Below are positions 46,570-58,911 of a stretch of 64,000 nt of DNA, in pieces. The stretch covers positions 120,287,849 through 120,351,848 of the forward strand of contig NC_039359.1 in NCBI RefSeq assembly GCF_003573695.1, written 5' to 3'. The DNA is from Papaver somniferum. Lineage: Eukaryota > Streptophyta > Magnoliopsida > Ranunculales > Papaveraceae. Positions within the stretch are counted from its first letter, which is position 1. Every line of letters begins with the position of its first letter. A model generated the notes under the pieces. It was not told the DNA's origin. It was given only the letters and a program-made list of their open reading frames with translations, and did not search any database. The position numbers were made by a program, and so were the translations under genes.

Positions 46570-48064
46570 ATACAGACATCGAGGACAAATCAGACAAAAA
46601 AATATGTCTATCAAAATACACCACCAAGTTTTTCGTAGGCAATATATATGGACAAACTCAACACAACTCCGAGAGTAGAAACTCAATCAAGGAAAGCATC
46701 TAGAGTTATATCTCTCCCTCTCTTGTTGTTAAAACGTTTACAGATTTGAATCTGTGAACCTAACTACACAAGGAGTTCTTGGACGGTACTAAAGACCAAT
46801 ATCCAAGGATCAATCAAGTCTTATCCAATAAACAAGGTTGGACCTAGCTACTGTGGTTGACCAACGCACAACCTGTGATATTTCAATTATAAAGATAAAC
46901 AATATAATGCGGAAAAAGAAATAACACAGACACCAGAAATTTTGTTAATGAGGAAACCGCAAATGCAGAAAAACCCCGGACCTAGTCCAGATTGAACACC
47001 AAATTGTATTAAGCCGCTATAGACACTATCCTACTACTAATTAAATTCGGTCTGGAATGTAGTCGAGCTAGAACTCAGTCTCCCACTGATTCAGGTACAG
47101 TCGCGCTCCTTATGCTTCTTGAATCTCAGCAGGACTTCGTCGCAATTGCTTCTCTTAGACGGTCTCACGCCAACTAAGAGTTGCTTCAACTCAATTGAAG
47201 ACTTTAAACCAAATCTTCCTCCCATAGGTTAAGCCTATGATTGATTTCCTGGTTTATGATCTAAACGTATGATCAGATCAAACGGAAGATCCAGCTGATG
47301 AAAATCGATAGCAATTTGACAAAAGTCTGGCTATCCTCAAAATACGGACTTACGCAACCCGAAGTGCAGCCTAAATTATTATTCACCTCACAAGTAAAAA
47401 CTTGTTGAATCAACAAAGTATGAGACGAAGTGACTTTGTTGATTACTATCTATGTTGATCGTTGGAGCAAAGGCTCCACAGATAATCAAGATCAGGATAC
47501 TCGAGTTATCAAGATGAAAGATAACTGGACATGGCTTCACGAATCCCAATGAAGTCTTTGTAGTCGCTAAAACCTAAAAGGGTTTATGGAGAGGACGACT
47601 CTAGATACAACTAGAACACGCCAAAAAGTAGTGTCGGGATTCAAAGATCTCAGTTGCCAAGAGTTCCCCTTATATAGACTTCAAAGCCTAGGTTGTTTTA
47701 GGTTTAAGCTAAGATAGCTTTGGAATCAAGCAAACAATATTCACCGTTAGATGAAAGATTTGAATCTTAATCACATAAACAAGATATACACTTTGGTTAG
47801 GTAAACCGTAACCGAACCGTGTATAAAGACTATGTCCAACATGGTTAGCCGAAACTAGCCGATTTGAACTTTAAAAGCTTAACAATCATTTTCATGTTCA
47901 CTAAAACATTAATTTTGAGTCCCAATCATGTATCAAATGAGTCTAGTGTTAATTAGAGAATTGATCAAATGCATATCACTTCACAAAAATAATTTAATTA
48001 CACTTTAATCAGAATAGACATAGAATTTTAAATGCACAAAGTACAAATACATGATAGTTCTTAT

Positions 48065-48300
48065 AAGCAATAACCGGTGCCGGAGTTGACAGAACTTTTC
48101 GATCTCACGTACTGGTTTGCAATCTTTGGTTCAACTCAAAGTTCCGAAGTTGACAGAACTTTTCAAGTTCACGTACCGGTTTGCAAACTTAAGACTTTTT
48201 ACCGGTTCCGGAGTTCACAGAACTTTTTCAGTTCACGTATCGGTTTGGATACTTAACTGGTTCTAGAACATAGAACTGTATTGGCTCGCATACCGGTTTG
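48065..48300. repeat. LTR minisatellite in E5
   Basis: Three irregular units of about 75-110 bases built on GGAGTTGACAGAACTTTT...CACGTACCGGTTTGCAA. It occupies the same relative place as the GTTCGCGGACT repeats of E2 but with different sequence. Confidence 0.6.
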
Positions 48301-48569
48301 ATTATTTTAACCTGGTTCCCTTACCAAGGTTCCAAAATGGTTTGTATAAAAATACATACCTATCTGGATCACGAAACAAACAGATTTTTCCATGATGTAC
48401 ATACGACTATGCATGTCACACAAATATGAAAGGTAGGAAATACCAATATGTCCTAGAAATAATATATTAGAGAGAGTTTGGTCCAGTTGACCCAGTCAAC
48501 TATCTGTTTGGTCCTTTTTTAAAATATATATTATTGTTTGGTCTTGCAAATTATGGTCTGGTCCTGGAA

Positions 48570-48648
48570 TGACGTCATGGATGATGTAATTGTCATCTTG
48601 TAGTGGCAGAAATACCCTTTTGGGACCATTACATCATCCATGACGTCA
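48570..48648. repeat. Perfect 21-bp inverted repeat with TGACGTCA
   Basis: 48570-48590 is exactly complementary to 48628-48648, with a 37-base loop. Each arm contains the palindrome TGACGTCA, a CRE/bZIP-type site. A TATA-like sequence (CATATATACTC) follows at about 48655. Confidence 0.85.
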
Positions 48649-49489
48649 CCCTAGGCATATATACTCAATTATCAAGAGAGATGAAATCATTTTCAGATTT
48701 ACTTTCTCTCTCATCTTTTTTTCTTTTTCAGATCTACTTTTTCCTCTCTTTTTTTCTTTCTTTTTTGTTGCATAAAAAAGATGAAGATTTAAACGAGTTT
48801 CTCATGAAGATTTCTAGGTTTTTAATCTGCTGCTACTGTTGAAGTTCATCTTCGTCGCTACTGTTGTTGAAGATGTAAACGAGTTTTTCTTGAAGATTTG
48901 ATCTACTGCTGCATCTGTTGAAGATGTTGAAGACGACGATGAACCCAATTTGTTTGATGAAGACGACGACGAACTCATGTTGTTGCTGCTGGTGTGCGTG
49001 TTGAAGATGAACTCTGTTTTTAGGGTTTTTTCTGCTGCTGTCTTGATAAAGAAGATGAAGAAGACGACGATGTTGTTAATGTTGTTGAAGATGATGAAGA
49101 AGAAGATTTGTGTTTTTTTCTCCTCTGTTGTTGCTACTTCCGTTGAAGATGATTAAGACGATGAAGATCTACAGGTTCACTGTGAAGGATGAACCAATAT
49201 CGATGATTTGTTGCTGATGAAGATTGAGATGAAGAATTGAAGATGGAATCAGATCTGAAATCAGGTTCATGTGAAGGATGAACCGATATTTTGATGTTTG
49301 TTGCTCGTGTTCGTTGTGAAGATCTTGATTTTTCATGTTGAAGATTTTGATTTTTTTATTTTTGCTGCTAGTGTTGAAGATCTTGAATTTGAAGTTCTTC
49401 TGCTGGTGTTAAAGAATTATGAAGACGACGAAGATGAAGTTAGGTGTTTATCGATTTTTTTTTGTGGGTTCATTTAAAGAATGAACTCT

Positions 49490-49990
49490 GATTTTTATGG
49501 ATTTTTTTTGTGGGTTCATTTAAAGAATGAACTCTGTTTTTTAGATCTTGAATTGTTAGGTGTTCATCTAAAGAATGAACTCAATTCTAGGTTTGAATTT
49601 AGTTAGTTTTTGATAGGTGTTCATTTTGTCGAATGAACTCTGTTTTCTTATAGGTTTTACCAGGTGTTCATTTGAAGAATGAACTGTGTTTCCATATAGG
49701 TTTTATCAGGTGTTCATTTGAAAGAAAGAACTCTGTTTTTTGTCATAATAATGAAGTTTTGTGTTGTTTTCATTTTACAGAATGAACTTTGTTTTCATAT
49801 GTGATTTAGTTTGGGTTTATTAGGTGTTCATTTGAAAGAATGAACTCCTGAGTTTATCAGACAGAATGAACTGCTACAAAAAAACAAGTAAACAGAATTT
49901 TTTAGGTTTTTATTCGGTGTTCATTTGAAGGAATGAACTCTGGAGTTCATCAGACAGAATGAACTGCTACAAAAAATAAGTAAGAATTAA
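49490..49990. repeat. Minisatellite of GTTCATTTGAAGAATGAACTC units
   Basis: At least eight copies of a 40-80 base unit whose core GTTCAT(N)GAATGAACTC is itself partly palindromic, separated by T-rich spacers. It lies inside the TIR element and is not coding. Confidence 0.7.
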
Positions 49991-50782
49991 CACAGAAGGG
50001 TACTTTGGTCCATTTAATATTTATAAATAATTATGGACCAAATGGAAAAGGTGATTTCTAAAAGGACTAAACAGACATGGGACCACCTAAAAAAGGACCA
50101 AACGATATTTTTCCCATATGAAAGTCGATATATATAACTGCTCCGCTACGTTTACGAGTACATGTAATACGGCTTCAGACACATAACAGTTTTCCCAGTT
50201 TGTAAGACTGACAACACTGTCTTGTATTCCGAATATAGTAGTTCTATATTTCTCTAAATCAATTCGAAACATTCATGAATAACATCAATAACACATGTCA
50301 CTGTTCCAGGTTATTTTCAATGATAGACTTGAATTATGATTTGGTTCCGAACAATAAATTGTTCTCCACCGAAATTTGATCAAGTACGAACAAATGTTCA
50401 TTAAGCTTAGTCATTATATGTCGAGAAATTCATAAACTAAATAAATAATTCTCGACTCGAAATTCTTGTTTATGCAAGCTAGTCTAATTAATCATGCGAC
50501 AATCGTCTCAAGGATAGAAAGGTGAATATAACTTGAGAAATAGGTGGTTCAGTCTTCACTTACCATTTGTTGATGAAGTTCTCCAAAAGCTTTGGTTGAT
50601 CTTCGCCTTCAAACGGAAGAACGCAAATGATGACTGGTTCGTTTCTCAACTACCTCTATCCTAGACCGAGACTTAACTAATTGTAGACTAGAAATCAAGA
50701 CATAGTTTTGACAACTAAATTTGACAACAAGCTTGATATAGCAACACTTGTGAGTTCGACCGAGCAATGCTCTAACAACATG

Positions 50783-51020
50783 ATACTCTGATCTTAATAC
50801 TTGCTCTGTTTCCCTTCCTTAAGACCAACCCTTCTCCTTCCTCTGTAACCGAAACACGGCTTGAATGGCTATCTCTTGACTTAGGCTAGCCTAGTACCAT
50901 TTTAATCTCTCGAATCCAAGTACTTTTATAATACATTTTTTAGCCGAGAACACCGTCGTACTCTTCTTCATACGACGATCATCAATAGTAGTTGAAACCG
51001 ATCCAAATTTAAAAATACAA
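50783..51020 (+). mobile_element. Decayed Tat LTR tail
   Basis: The text CCCTTCCTTAAGACCAACCC, TGTAACCGAAACACGG, GACTTAGGC and AATCTCTCGAATC follows the order of the last ~250 bases of the E1, E3 and E4 LTRs. Only this end is visible. It is much older than the other copies. Confidence 0.55.
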
Positions 51021-51194
51021 AAAACGTGAGTTGTTCACGGACGGTACAGGGTTTTGGAGGACACTCTTCAACAGTTAAACTGGGTCTAAAATCATTATAA
51101 CACTCGGAGCATAGGTTCCCGTTCCTTCATGGACTCAGCTTCAGGCTTCAGCTCATTCTCTTGATGTCGCTGTCTCTAAAGTTTTCGTTTGTTA

Positions 51195-51583
51195 GAGCAA
51201 GTCTTATGGTGGAAGAGTTCCATCTTCCATCTTCCACGCCACCTCAGCATTTGGAACCGTGGATGGAAGTGCAAGTGTAGTGGTGGAATAGTGAAAACGC
51301 TATTAAGAATAGCGTTTTTTCTCAGCCGTTAGATTTCAACAACTCATCCTAAATCTACGGACAAAAAAAACGCTATTCTTAATAGTGTTTTCTTAGCGCT
51401 ATTAAGAATAGCGTTTAACGCTATTCTTATTGGCGTTCAGATGGATTCCACGAACCCTTCCGCGAAACGGTAGAACCTTGCTCGGATTTTCTGTGAAAAA
51501 CCCCAACTTGGAAGCCATTAGACTTGACATTCCATGATTTTTCCACACTTGGAATAGGTTGGATTCCACCATAAAACTTGCTC
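51195..51583. mobile_element. Harbinger/Tourist-type MITE with internal palindromes
   Basis: Terminal inverted repeats GAGCAAGTCTTATGGTGGAA and its imperfect complement are flanked by TTA on both sides (51192-51194 and 51584-51586), the three-base target typical of PIF/Harbinger. Inside are near-palindromic units of the AACGCTATT/AATAGCGTT type at 51296-51316, 51369-51389, 51396-51415 and 51417-51437. No coding. Confidence 0.8.
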
Positions 51584-52075
51584 TTAGTAAAAAGAAACCC
51601 AGAGTTCGTATTATTGCTTTGGAAATACTGGTTCTCGGTTAGAATACGGTTGGATTTTGAGTTCCAAATATAATTTGGATTGTGTCGGATATGATTTCTA
51701 AATTTGAGATGGAGACTCTGTAACAAAACTGCCAAAATAAAATTTGCGAGCCATTCAGTGTTTTAAGCATTAGAAACATAGAATATACCATTAGGTTTAG
51801 AACTTAATGTATGTACATAATCGTGTATATATATAACACAGGCACTGTACAATTGGGTTACCAGACGGAGGCAATAGGACTGCTCTCCTTCAGGCATTAA
51901 AAGAAAAACACCCTGAAAAGTAAAGAAAACATCTATATACTTTAAGACCATTAGCCGTAGTTAGTAGAGAGAAAAGAAGGCCGTGTATAAGCTGGAGCAA
52001 GCGAACCACAATTCCAGCTGTACAATGTGCTCAAATTTACAATCCTCAGAAATGCACCTGTTTAAGAGAACAGTT

Positions 52076-55000
52076 TTATGCGCAATTCAGTACTGAACCC
52101 AAGACTCCAAGCTCAGTAACAGTCTGGCCCATTCCACTTTCTCGTCTGTGTAGAACTTTCACAAACTCATTCGCACTTAAATTCCCATCAGCATTTGTAT
52201 CAAATACATGGAATATGATGTCAACTACCTTGTCAGAGAGAGTAACACCGCATACCTGGAAATTTTAGAAGAGAATAGAACACTATGTTAAGAAGACCAT
52301 CATATATAATTATCTCTCATTTGGAGCAGCATACGCAAGAATATGAACATATACAAGTCAAAGTAGTGTACAGTAGTATTTACATTGGAAGCAGCTCGCT
52401 GAAAATCCTTCTTTGTGAATAAGCCATTTACTGTCCCATATGAGAAGATCGCCAAAGACAGTGGAGCTAATTTCTTACGTATCTCTGCAAAAGCCATGAA
52501 TTCTTCCAGTGTAATGCGGATCTCTCTGAGATGTGGTTCATTGTCTAGTTTATCGACCCGGGCAAGGAACTGATTTATATTGCTCATATCAGCTGCAGCA
52601 ACCATGGAAAATGCAAAATCCTTAGCTGATATAGTTCCTCGGTGCTTGTAATCATAGTGATTGAACTCCAGGAGCAATATCTAAAATCTCATAAAAGATT
52701 TAACATCTGATTAGTGAACCATCCTAACTGATAATTAACCTAAAGAATAAGAAATATGAAAGCAGGTGCCTCCATTAATTTTGACCAATGACTATATATA
52801 AGCATCTCAAGGTCAGATCCTAATATTACACAATTCAATCCCAATTTCTTAACAGCACTTTCTCTCTTTACTTTTTGCCATAATTTCCTCTAATTCTACC
52901 TGCTTTTTATATTCGCATAACCAAATCTTCATCTCAATTTATCCATAAGAGATATATACCCTTTCTGGTTATCATCAATCAAATTCACAATATAAAAGTG
53001 ACATTTCCCTACAGAAAAAACTTCTTCACAATTTTACAAACTACTCAAATCTTTTTTTTACAAACCAACATATCCGTAACTCCTAGATATGTAACAGTAA
53101 CATGGATATGCATGCATGTAACCACCCACTGACCTAAAGGGAAACGCAGACTGGGGTGGCATATAAATTTTCTTAAGTAAATGAAACATTTGTGCTTGAA
53201 CGAGGTAGTTTTAGACTGTAATTGAGTTGACAAAATTGGCAGAAAGAGAGGGTTGGCATAGAATGCATTAGTTGATTGAAATTGCAAAGCTGCGCTTCGG
53301 GCTCACCTGAAAATAGATTGGTTGGGTAAAGAATAAAGAGGAAGACTCAGTGCTCCCAAATTATCATCTGTTACACATACAATAAGACTCACAAAGCCTA
53401 GGTTTCGCATGGGAAAATGCTGGTTGCCTTGACATCGAGGTGATTTTTTAAGTACTGAATCACTTTGATTCCTCTTCTCCCATTCTTTTGTCTTTTGTCT
53501 TTTATCCTTCATTTTTATATTTTCTTATGGTTTATCAGAACATAGTCGCAGTAACGACGTTCCTGGTGAAAGTACGTTGTCACTGGCATGCACTCACAAC
53601 TTTACATGAACAAGAATCTAAAGCAGCAAAGCCTTTAGACTCCCTGTCCTACAGGCACGTGTTCGATTATCGAGTACCCGCAATTCCGATATAAGAATTA
53701 ACTAAGAATAGAGCAAGAGAACCTAGAACAACTATGTACTTAAAAATGCCATAACAGAGTGCAGTGTTCAATTCAAGTATTCAACTAGTTAGGGTGTCAG
53801 ACCTGATGAACATATCCATTATATACGTGTTAAGAAATCGAACAATTATTGGTGCTAACAAATAGTTAACAAGGCCATAAGACGGAAACTATACGTACCT
53901 CATTGTGCAAATTTCTCAAAAATTCAACGAATTTTTCATGTTGTAAGCATGATGTTCCATCCTTGCCAAAAAAATATTCTAGCAGACCTCCATTTTCAAC
54001 AGGATAACTAACTTTTAGACCAGTGCGCTTTCCATCCCTATGATGAGCTCCTTGCCTATTGAGCGCTCGCATCCAAGTCATCACTCTCTTAAACTCGTCC
54101 CTGTCTATCTCTCTGGCAATAAACAATATCAATTAATCAACACAACTACGCATAACTCAGCCAGACAAGGATGAAAAGACATTATCTTTTCATCTTTATA
54201 TTTCACAGATTTTCACAAGCATCATAAAAAGTAACAATCTTAGTGCTCCGAATGGTATATATTTTGTGCTAAGTTGGCATTTTAAGGAAATCCATGTATA
54301 TCAAAGCAGACAAACAGAAGCTATGTTAGAGATGGGTCTGTTAGTACAAGCAGTAAAGGTCTGTAGAATTACTGGATTCCAAAAAGGATATCGTAACCAA
54401 GTGTTGCCTTTTGGAGAAGAAAAAAAAAGGAAAAAAAATCCTACACAAGTTCATGAGTTTCCCATCTAGAAATTAGTTCAACATCGTGTAAGTACTTAAC
54501 TGGCTGATGATCTCTTGAGATTACTACAAATGAAAGCACGTGGGAAATTTCAATCTTAACTCTACCAATTAATGAAATTAATGGGTTTACTGGGATCTTT
54601 ATCAATCATCTCGAAGGAAGAAAGTACAAAATGGAAGAAAACCATTAAAAAAAGGAAGACTACTTTCAGAATCCAGGTAGGAAAAGGACAGGCGAGACAA
54701 AAATGTTACATTCTGTAAGTAACCTATAAACATTGGACGCAACAACCTTAATTAACTTTTCAACAACACACAAAAGTGGTGATGTAGCATATAAAACATA
54801 ATTCATAAGTGCCGGGTAGTAAGTACGTTAGCTCCACTAGTAGTAAATCGAAATTGTGCGAAGACCAAGATACGTACCCATTGTAGTCAAGGTCAAACAT
54901 TTTGAAAGCTATGGAAAAGCTTGATTCAGGAATGCTAAGTAGTGTGACGAAGAAAATGTACCTAAAGAAAAGGAAACCAAATCTTAGACCTGCATGAACC

Positions 55001-57699
55001 AGCTCAATCCCTTGTAGAACATATAAGAAACCCACATTACAGTTCAAGATAAATTTCTTGCAGCGTACTGCTGAAAGATTGATAACTCACTCTGCAAAAG
55101 ATATAAGTCCATCATTGTCTGTGTCAAAAAGCATGAAAAATTTTGATGGAGCACACCTCAACTCTCCTTCAGGGGAACGCTCCCCTCTCAGATACCCTTC
55201 TCTAACATTATTAGATTCAGATGGAGGAAACACCGGAACGATTGCCCGCATTAAGTCTGCTGGTCTCATAAGAACCTCACCTTCAGGGGTAACAAAGGAT
55301 GCAAAGTACTCAAAAACCTGAATGGACATAAGTTGTAAGATATAAGTACCAAACACCACTGTGTAATTGTGTAACAATTTTACATAAACAGGCACCACCT
55401 ACACATAATTTAAACACCAATTTATTGCCTCTGAGCTATGAGAAGTTGAGAACCTCTCGACTCAATCCACGTTGAACCTCGAGTTTTCCGTTGAACCCAA
55501 TTCAACGGTTCTCTGTTATTTTATACCATATAAGATCCATATCCATATAAAGATGCAAAGAATGCAAATAGAAAGCCCAACAACCCACTTATAAGTCAAA
55601 TAAAAGTGAATGAAAGTGATGAACAAAATCTACAGCTACAGCTTCCACCCCAACTAAATATAGACCAAGGATCTGCACCTAAGGAAAAAAAGGAGGAGGG
55701 AATATGAAGCCCAATACCTTTTCTGGAGGACTCCTCATCCTAATGCGTTTTTCATAGTTAAAGAAGACCTTTCTCCTGTAAGCATCTGTAATCAGAAACG
55801 CGATAATTATAATGTTATAATAGCACAAATAGACTGCCCAATGTGCCCATGTTTGACTCCCGTTATGGATAAAATACTCAGACTCAGATGAAAAGCAGCT
55901 GGTTACTAAAACCTTCTATTCAACTACAGGTCCATGTATACAACACATAAAACAGAACACAGTGACCAATCGGTCTTCAGATATCTAATAGACTATCAAA
56001 TAATGCTTAACAAGCCGATAATGAGATAAAAGCAGAGAAGCAACCAGACTTAGTAAGCAGATAAGGTAAGAAAAACATGGAACTGGCACTAAGCCACCAA
56101 ATACTAGGTTCAATAAGCATTAGCAAATTGAGGTCAACAACTACTCTTACCTATTTGAAGATTGAATGCCTCACTAATAATTATTGTGCTAAAGCTCTCA
56201 GTGGATTCAATCCATCAAGCAGTAATTTGACCAGTAATATTAGGAAGGGGGAACTAGTACTGATCGGATAGCTCATAAATCATGCTCCAAATTCTGAGAG
56301 AATTAAAACAATCCAAAAAATATTTGGTTTCACTAGCTCTAAGGCAACCCGAAACGCAGCGGAAGAAAGAAATTGGTATTTCTGTAATCAATGCTGACAC
56401 CTTACAAGTTACAAGACATCAAATAGAAATCAGCACTTCTATGGCACGAGGTCACGACGAGAGCGCGCCATATGAGAAAGATACTTACAAAAATATTCTA
56501 GTAATATGGAAAAGCACTCAGTTCTGTCTACCACTCATATAATTAGAAATTACACATTTGTCTCCCTACATTAAGACTTGAGCTTTAACCATTTATGATT
56601 TCATCATTGCCAACAGTCTCTCCTGTATGCACCAGTCTCCCAATACCACACCGGAGCTTACAACCCATAAACAATGCACCTCTTATAGTGCAAATAATAA
56701 CCATCGAAGAAACTAGTTCCCGAGGTGTTTTGTGAAAATAAGTTTTTCTTTAAGTATTATACTACAAATGTGAGATCAAGCCCATCAGATAGTAACTTAC
56801 ACTTTGATGAGAGGGGGAATGGGCGTGTTATCTACATTGTTTAAAAAGGCATTCAAAAGCTATGCATCACGCTGAAGCAAGATCCCTTAAGACTTGAAGG
56901 CCTTACTAGCCTCATTTCTATATTATGCCCTTAACGCTGAAGCAAGATCATCAATTTATCTTAAGCCAAGCACTGTGCCAAGTTCCTACTCACTTTGTTG
57001 CGCCCCATAACTCTATAACTCCTAGCTACTATTGTTCATGCCAAGTGGGTAATGTTTCTCACCTTAATCTATTTATGGACGGCAACAAGTTCAGCATGCA
57101 TCTAGAAGCTATGTGAAAATAAAAATGAGCTTTTCAGGTAGAAAAATTTCTTCCTATGAGCTTATCCTTTTTTAAGGAATTTAAAAGGCAATAATTATGT
57201 TCAGATCTGAACACTAAAGAACACAAATACAATAACATTACAATTAAATTCAAAACCAGCTACGAATTTGTAAAATCCGCTTGTTAAATTATTAATAATC
57301 CCACAGAAAATCAAACCAAAAAACAAATCGAAGAGCAAACTTACCCCCAAATAAGAATTTACGTTTCTTTTTCTCAGAGGTCTCGGCTGAATCATCTTGT
57401 TGTTGTAAAACCGAAGGAGGATTTGTTTGAGTAGTCCAATCAGCAAAAGCAATAGCACCAGATTTTGCAGAAGAGAAATAAGAAGAATTAGAAAACCAAT
57501 AACCTAAACCAGAACCAGCAGCAATTACAGATACTGATTTAAGAAACAAATTCAGAGATGATGGAGACGATGATGATAATGATGATGATGAAGATGATTC
57601 TCCTGCTTGATTTCGGAACAACCGAATGGTGTGATAACGATGTCTGTTTAATCCGGAAATCAAAGAAGAAGATCTTTTCAACGATGAACCGAGAGACAT
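52076..57699 (-). CDS. MICU: Mitochondrial calcium uptake protein (MICU family)
   Basis: Seven coding exons with GT-AG borders and consistent phases: 57699-57345, 55785-55718, 55317-55091, 54961-54878, 54112-53899, 52680-52384, 52255-52076, giving 474 residues. The N-terminus is Ser/Arg-rich and basic, as in mitochondrial presequences, with a hydrophobic stretch near residues 70-85. EF-hand loops are DTDNDGLISFAE (206-217), DLDYNGEIDRDE (240-251) and DTNADGNLSANE (434-445). The linker contains MRALNRQG, GLLEYFFGKDG and LHREXG-like elements of MICU proteins. The family senses Ca2+ in the intermembrane space and gates the uniporter. The frame is open upstream to 57963, but MSLGSS at 57699 best fits the family. 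All catalytic and loop residues look intact. Confidence 0.93.
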
Positions 57700-58052
57700 A
57701 GTACCGCAGCAGCACCAGAAATGAGACTCAAGGATGATGGGATTTACAGGAAGAATGGAATGAAAATGGTGAAGGTGAAGAAGGGGGATTGAAATTTGAG
57801 GCGGAGATTTAAAAGTAGAGAGAGCGGAATTCCTGTGTGCGCCGGAGAGTTTGGGGGATTTGACCAACAGAAATGGTGGGTTTGCTTTTATTGGGAATTT
57901 ACCGCGAAAGCTAACACTTCGCTTTTGCCCCTCTTTAATTACCGTACCAAACACCACTAACACTAGACATTGAAAGACCTTTCACTTTTACTTTTCAAAA
58001 GTAGAAATTAAAGCCAACGTGGTAGAACCCACCAACCCCAATAATTAGAAGG

Positions 58053-58257
58053 TTAAACCGGGGATATATGGATTAATTGGGATATGTGCCGGCATGGTTT
58101 TTTGGATTGCCGGCATTGTACATATTCCCACCACCAATCCCAATAATTAGAAGGTCAAATTGAGGGATATGTGCCGGCATGGTTTTTTGATGTTGCCGGT
58201 ATGGTCGATGGATTGCCGACATTGTACATATCCCCCAAGTAATCCATGTATCCTCCA
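58053..58257. repeat. Imperfect tandem duplication upstream of MICU
   Basis: Two units of about 95 bases share ATAATTAGAAGGT, GGGATATGTGCCGGCATGG, GGATTGCCG.CATTGTACATA and TCCC. Each is partly self-complementary (GGGATATGT...ACATATCCC). It may be a small MITE-like unit. It lies about 350-560 bases upstream of the MICU start. Confidence 0.55.
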
Positions 58258-58560
58258 ATTTGGTGTTTAATAATTACCTTGTTTCAGTAAAAATGATTTT
58301 TTATTTTTTATTTTCACTTATAACTAAGCTGAATTGAAAAAAATAAAAATATCATTTTTTTCCCCTAAAATGAATGAGTGTCATTCTAATCTCTTAGGCC
58401 AAGCACTATGGTGCACCATTTCCCTTCCCTATCCCTCATTTCTAGGGATAAATCCCAAAATCCAATCACTATGGTCTCCCATATCCCTGCAAACCAAGGG
58501 ATATCCCTCCCCTTCCCTACAAAGTGTATAACATCTGATAGGCTTTGTAGGGAAGGGAGA

Positions 58561-58650
58561 TGTGACGGAAATCGAGTTTCCGTCAAAAATCCTGCTTTAC
58601 GGAAACTGAGTTTCCGTAGCATAATTGACGGAAATTGAGTTTCCGTATCC
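58561..58650. repeat. Left subterminal palindromes of E7
   Basis: Three copies of a GACGGAAAnTGAGTTTCCGTC palindrome (about 58564, 58600 and 58628). The right end carries two or three more at 61803-61900, with point differences. Subterminal arrays of this kind are typical transposase-binding regions in some DNA transposons. That role is inferred. Confidence 0.7.
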
Positions 58651-58911
58651 GAAAATATATTTGTTTGACCTTTTTTGTACACCACTCCCACACCCCATCC
58701 TAACCATCCATCACTAATAACGACTCTATTCTCTCCATCGTCGGACCGCAAAGGTCATATTTTCAAAAAATCTCTATAAATATAACTCTTACTCACTTTC
58801 TAATCAAATCACTCCAACTCCTCTTCTTACAAATAGTTTTTTCTCATTTAAATCTCTCAAATTATCTTCTTTAAGAGTTATTTTTATTTTTCCTTTGCTC
58901 ATCTCATCATA

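Larger units (their letters stand above)
48476..50103. mobile_element. TIR element of unknown class inside E5
   Basis: Ends are perfect 9-bp inverted repeats, GTTTGGTCC at 48476-48484 and GGACCAAAC at 50095-50103, with further TTTGGTCC copies just inside both ends. It contains a long hairpin, a GAAGAT-rich low-complexity region (48780-49450) and a minisatellite. No clear TSD is visible and no transposase is encoded. Interruption of the E5 homology supports insertion. Confidence 0.55.
46605..50777 (-). mobile_element. E5, solo LTR related to E2, interrupted by a TIR element
   Basis: The left end (CACCACCAAGTTTTTCGTAGGC, TATGGACAAACTC) parallels the start of the E2 LTRs, and the right end GAGCAATGCTCTAACA parallels theirs. 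Without the insertion at 48476-50103 it is about 2.5 kb, the size of an E2 LTR. No primer site or polypurine tract adjoins it, so it is a solo LTR. The flanks (AAATA left, ACATG right) do not match, so the left boundary is uncertain or the site has rearranged. Confidence 0.65.

Noticed and set aside
48603..49156. ORFs of 79 and 68 codons in GAAGAT-rich text
   Set aside because: Low-complexity trinucleotide-like repeats produce open frames by chance, and no domain is present.
53303..55047. Short ORFs within MICU introns
   Set aside because: They are intron sequence or overlap MICU exons in other frames and lack similarity to known proteins.
57201..57458. 85-codon minus-strand ORF overlapping the end of MICU exon 1
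   Set aside because: Wrong frame relative to the conserved MICU protein.
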